DNA of 39,065 nucleotides from DASRSS01 sp035765515 (lineage in GTDB: Bacteria; Actinomycetota; Actinomycetes; Mycobacteriales; Jatrophihabitantaceae), in contig DASTXN010000060.1 of NCBI GenBank assembly GCA_035765515.1, forward strand, positions 1 through 39,065. Direction: 5' to 3'. Positions 38,220-39,065 of this stretch are shown piece after piece (the stretch's first letter is position 1; each line of letters begins with the position of its first letter). The translations under genes and the position numbers were made by a program. A model generated the notes under the pieces. It searched no databases and was not told the origin of the DNA. It saw only the letters and a program-made list of their open reading frames with translations.

Positions 38220-39065
38220 CTATGCGGCGGGCCTGACCCTGCGCGCGTTGCGCAGGTATTCGGCGAACCGCTGTTCGAGCGGTGAGTGTTTCTGCCTGCT
38301 TCGGGGCAGAGACGGTGGCCGGCTGGTGTAGTGGTGGCCGGTGGGGGTGATGAGGTCTATTCGTCCGGCGGGTCCGGGTCGGGCGTGCCAGCCGGGGGCT
38401 TGTTTGGCGATGTTGCAGGCGACGCAGAGCCCTCCGGCGTTGCGCAGGCTGGTGGGTCCGCCCCGTTGGGCGGGGTGGGTGTGGTCGGTGTGTCGGATGG
38501 GTGCTTCGCACCAGGGGGTGCGGCAGGTCTGGTCGCGTAGGGCGATGAAGCGTCGCTGGTTTCTGGTGAATAGTCGCCGCCGGGTGTCCATGGCGACGAG
38601 GTCGCCGGTTTGCGGTCGGGTGTAGAGGCGGCGCAGCCAGCGGGGTGCGTCCGGGCGTAGGGCGAGCTCGCGGCCGGTGGTGGCGGGGATGGGGACGCCG
38701 TCGATGAGGGCGGGTTCGGTTCCGTCACCGAGGAGGGTGTCGGTGTCGATGACGAGGTTGACCTCGACGGGCACCTGCGCGGCGGTGGTTTGTCCGGTGA
38801 CGCGTTCCACGAGCGTGTCGGCCATGACCTGACCCCGGCCGCGCTCATCGCCAGTGGCGATGTGGGTGTCGGCGTGCCGGGACAGTGCTGCGTAGACGGC
38901 GACGCCTTGCGCGACGGGCAGCAGCGCGGTGAGCCGGGTCATCGCGTCCGGTGCGGGTCGCAGGCTGACGCGGCGGTCGTTGGCGGAGTTGCTGAGCCGG
39001 TTCACGAACCCGGACGGGTCGATCCGGTAGGCGGCTTTCTTCGCCTCGGTCTCGACCCGCTTGTC
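38220..39065 (-). CDS. HNH endonuclease domain protein of the 13E12/DUF222 type (C-terminal part)
   Basis: The frame is open at the right edge, so at least 281 residues of the C-terminal portion are seen and the start lies beyond the window. After the end of the DUF222 region, which contains DTLVERVTGQ, comes an HNH nuclease: RFIALRDQTCRTPWCEAPI, DHTHPAQRGGPTSLRNAGGL and CVACNIAKQ, with four cysteines for zinc and the HNH catalytic histidines (RHTDHTHP). Such genes occur in multiple copies in mycobacteria (REP13E12) and many other actinobacteria. Their role is unresolved. Base usage differs from neighbours, with more T at third positions between about 38330 and 38620, which hints at later acquisition. 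It ends 4 bases from the convergent Nudix stop. Confidence 0.9.
   Translation of the reverse strand, partial: DKRVETEAKKAAYRIDPSGFVNRLSNSANDRRVSLRPAPDAMTRLTALLPVAQGVAVYAALSRHADTHIATGDERGRGQVMADTLVERVTGQTTAAQVPVEVNLVIDTDTLLGDGTEPALIDGVPIPATTGRELALRPDAPRWLRRLYTRPQTGDLVAMDTRRRLFTRNQRRFIALRDQTCRTPWCEAPIRHTDHTHPAQRGGPTSLRNAGGLCVACNIAKQAPGWHARPGPAGRIDLITPTGHHYTSRPPSLPRSRQKHSPLEQRFAEYLRNARRVRPAA

Noticed and set aside
1..39065. CRISPR arrays, tRNA or rRNA genes, riboswitches, prophage, origin of replication
   Set aside because: No regularly spaced repeats, no cloverleaf or rRNA-like segments, and no clustered DnaA boxes were seen. thiL has no TPP-riboswitch-like leader; only 90 bases separate it from the divergent Lrp-like gene.

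Overview
The window is a gene-dense, very GC-rich piece of an actinobacterial chromosome. GTG starts are frequent, stop/start overlaps (ATGA, GTGA, TGATG, TAGTG) are common, and many genes appear to start directly behind a bare -10 element. The order thiL, rpmB, DAK2 kinase, recG, rsmD, coaD, sepIVA, yceD, rpmF, rnc, mutM, smc, ftsY, amtB, glnB, glnD matches the Mycobacterium tuberculosis core region around Rv2977c to Rv2918c, so the source is an actinomycete related to, but distinct from, mycobacteria. I cannot name the genus. There is no rRNA, tRNA, CRISPR array, prophage or insertion sequence. No gap between genes exceeds about 200 bases.

Layout. Positions 1-8861 are mostly minus-strand accessory metabolism: a broken HipA-like kinase gene; a zinc-ribbon short-chain dehydrogenase overlapping an ECF41 sigma factor; a divergent epimerase behind a textbook ECF41-type promoter; a small AbrB-like protein; and a fatty-acid operon (thiolase, hydratase/hydroxyacyl-CoA dehydrogenase fusion, methylacyl-CoA racemase). 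A divergent MerR-family regulator at 8997 probably controls that operon. Positions 9749-12357 hold a DUF3515 protein, a stand-alone Lrp ligand domain, thiL, an acetyltransferase and rpmB. Positions 12551-29441 are a long plus-strand run of genome-maintenance, translation and division genes: fatty-acid kinase, recG, rsmD, coaD, sepIVA, yceD, rpmF, rnc, mutM, a small coiled-coil protein, smc, an L,D-transpeptidase and ftsY. The threonine-to-glycine pair tdh-kbl is attached to ftsY by a stop/start overlap. Positions 29438-32562 hold a degenerate dehydrogenase and a convergent aminopeptidase N. Positions 32579-36636 are the nitrogen operon amtB-glnB-glnD behind a complete double GlnR box. The right end has an XdhC-like gene, a Nudix hydrolase and the C-terminal part of an HNH endonuclease of the 13E12/DUF222 type.

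Most notable observations: (1) a 49-bp hairpin repeat in two copies, one breaking the hipA-like gene and one read in frame inside kbl, with a compensatory base-pair change in the stem; (2) the ECF41 sigma factor with its own promoter motif between divergent oxidoreductase and epimerase genes; (3) a MerR-type elongated promoter in front of the beta-oxidation operon; (4) a GlnR double box that also overlaps the divergent pepN promoter; (5) a recurring pattern of a -10 hexamer, 6-8 bases, then the start codon, in front of at least eight genes; (6) thiL and the DUF3515 gene, whose conserved N-termini have no ATG, GTG or TTG start. I see no clearly new multi-gene defence or biosynthetic system. The interest lies in regulation and in the repeat element.
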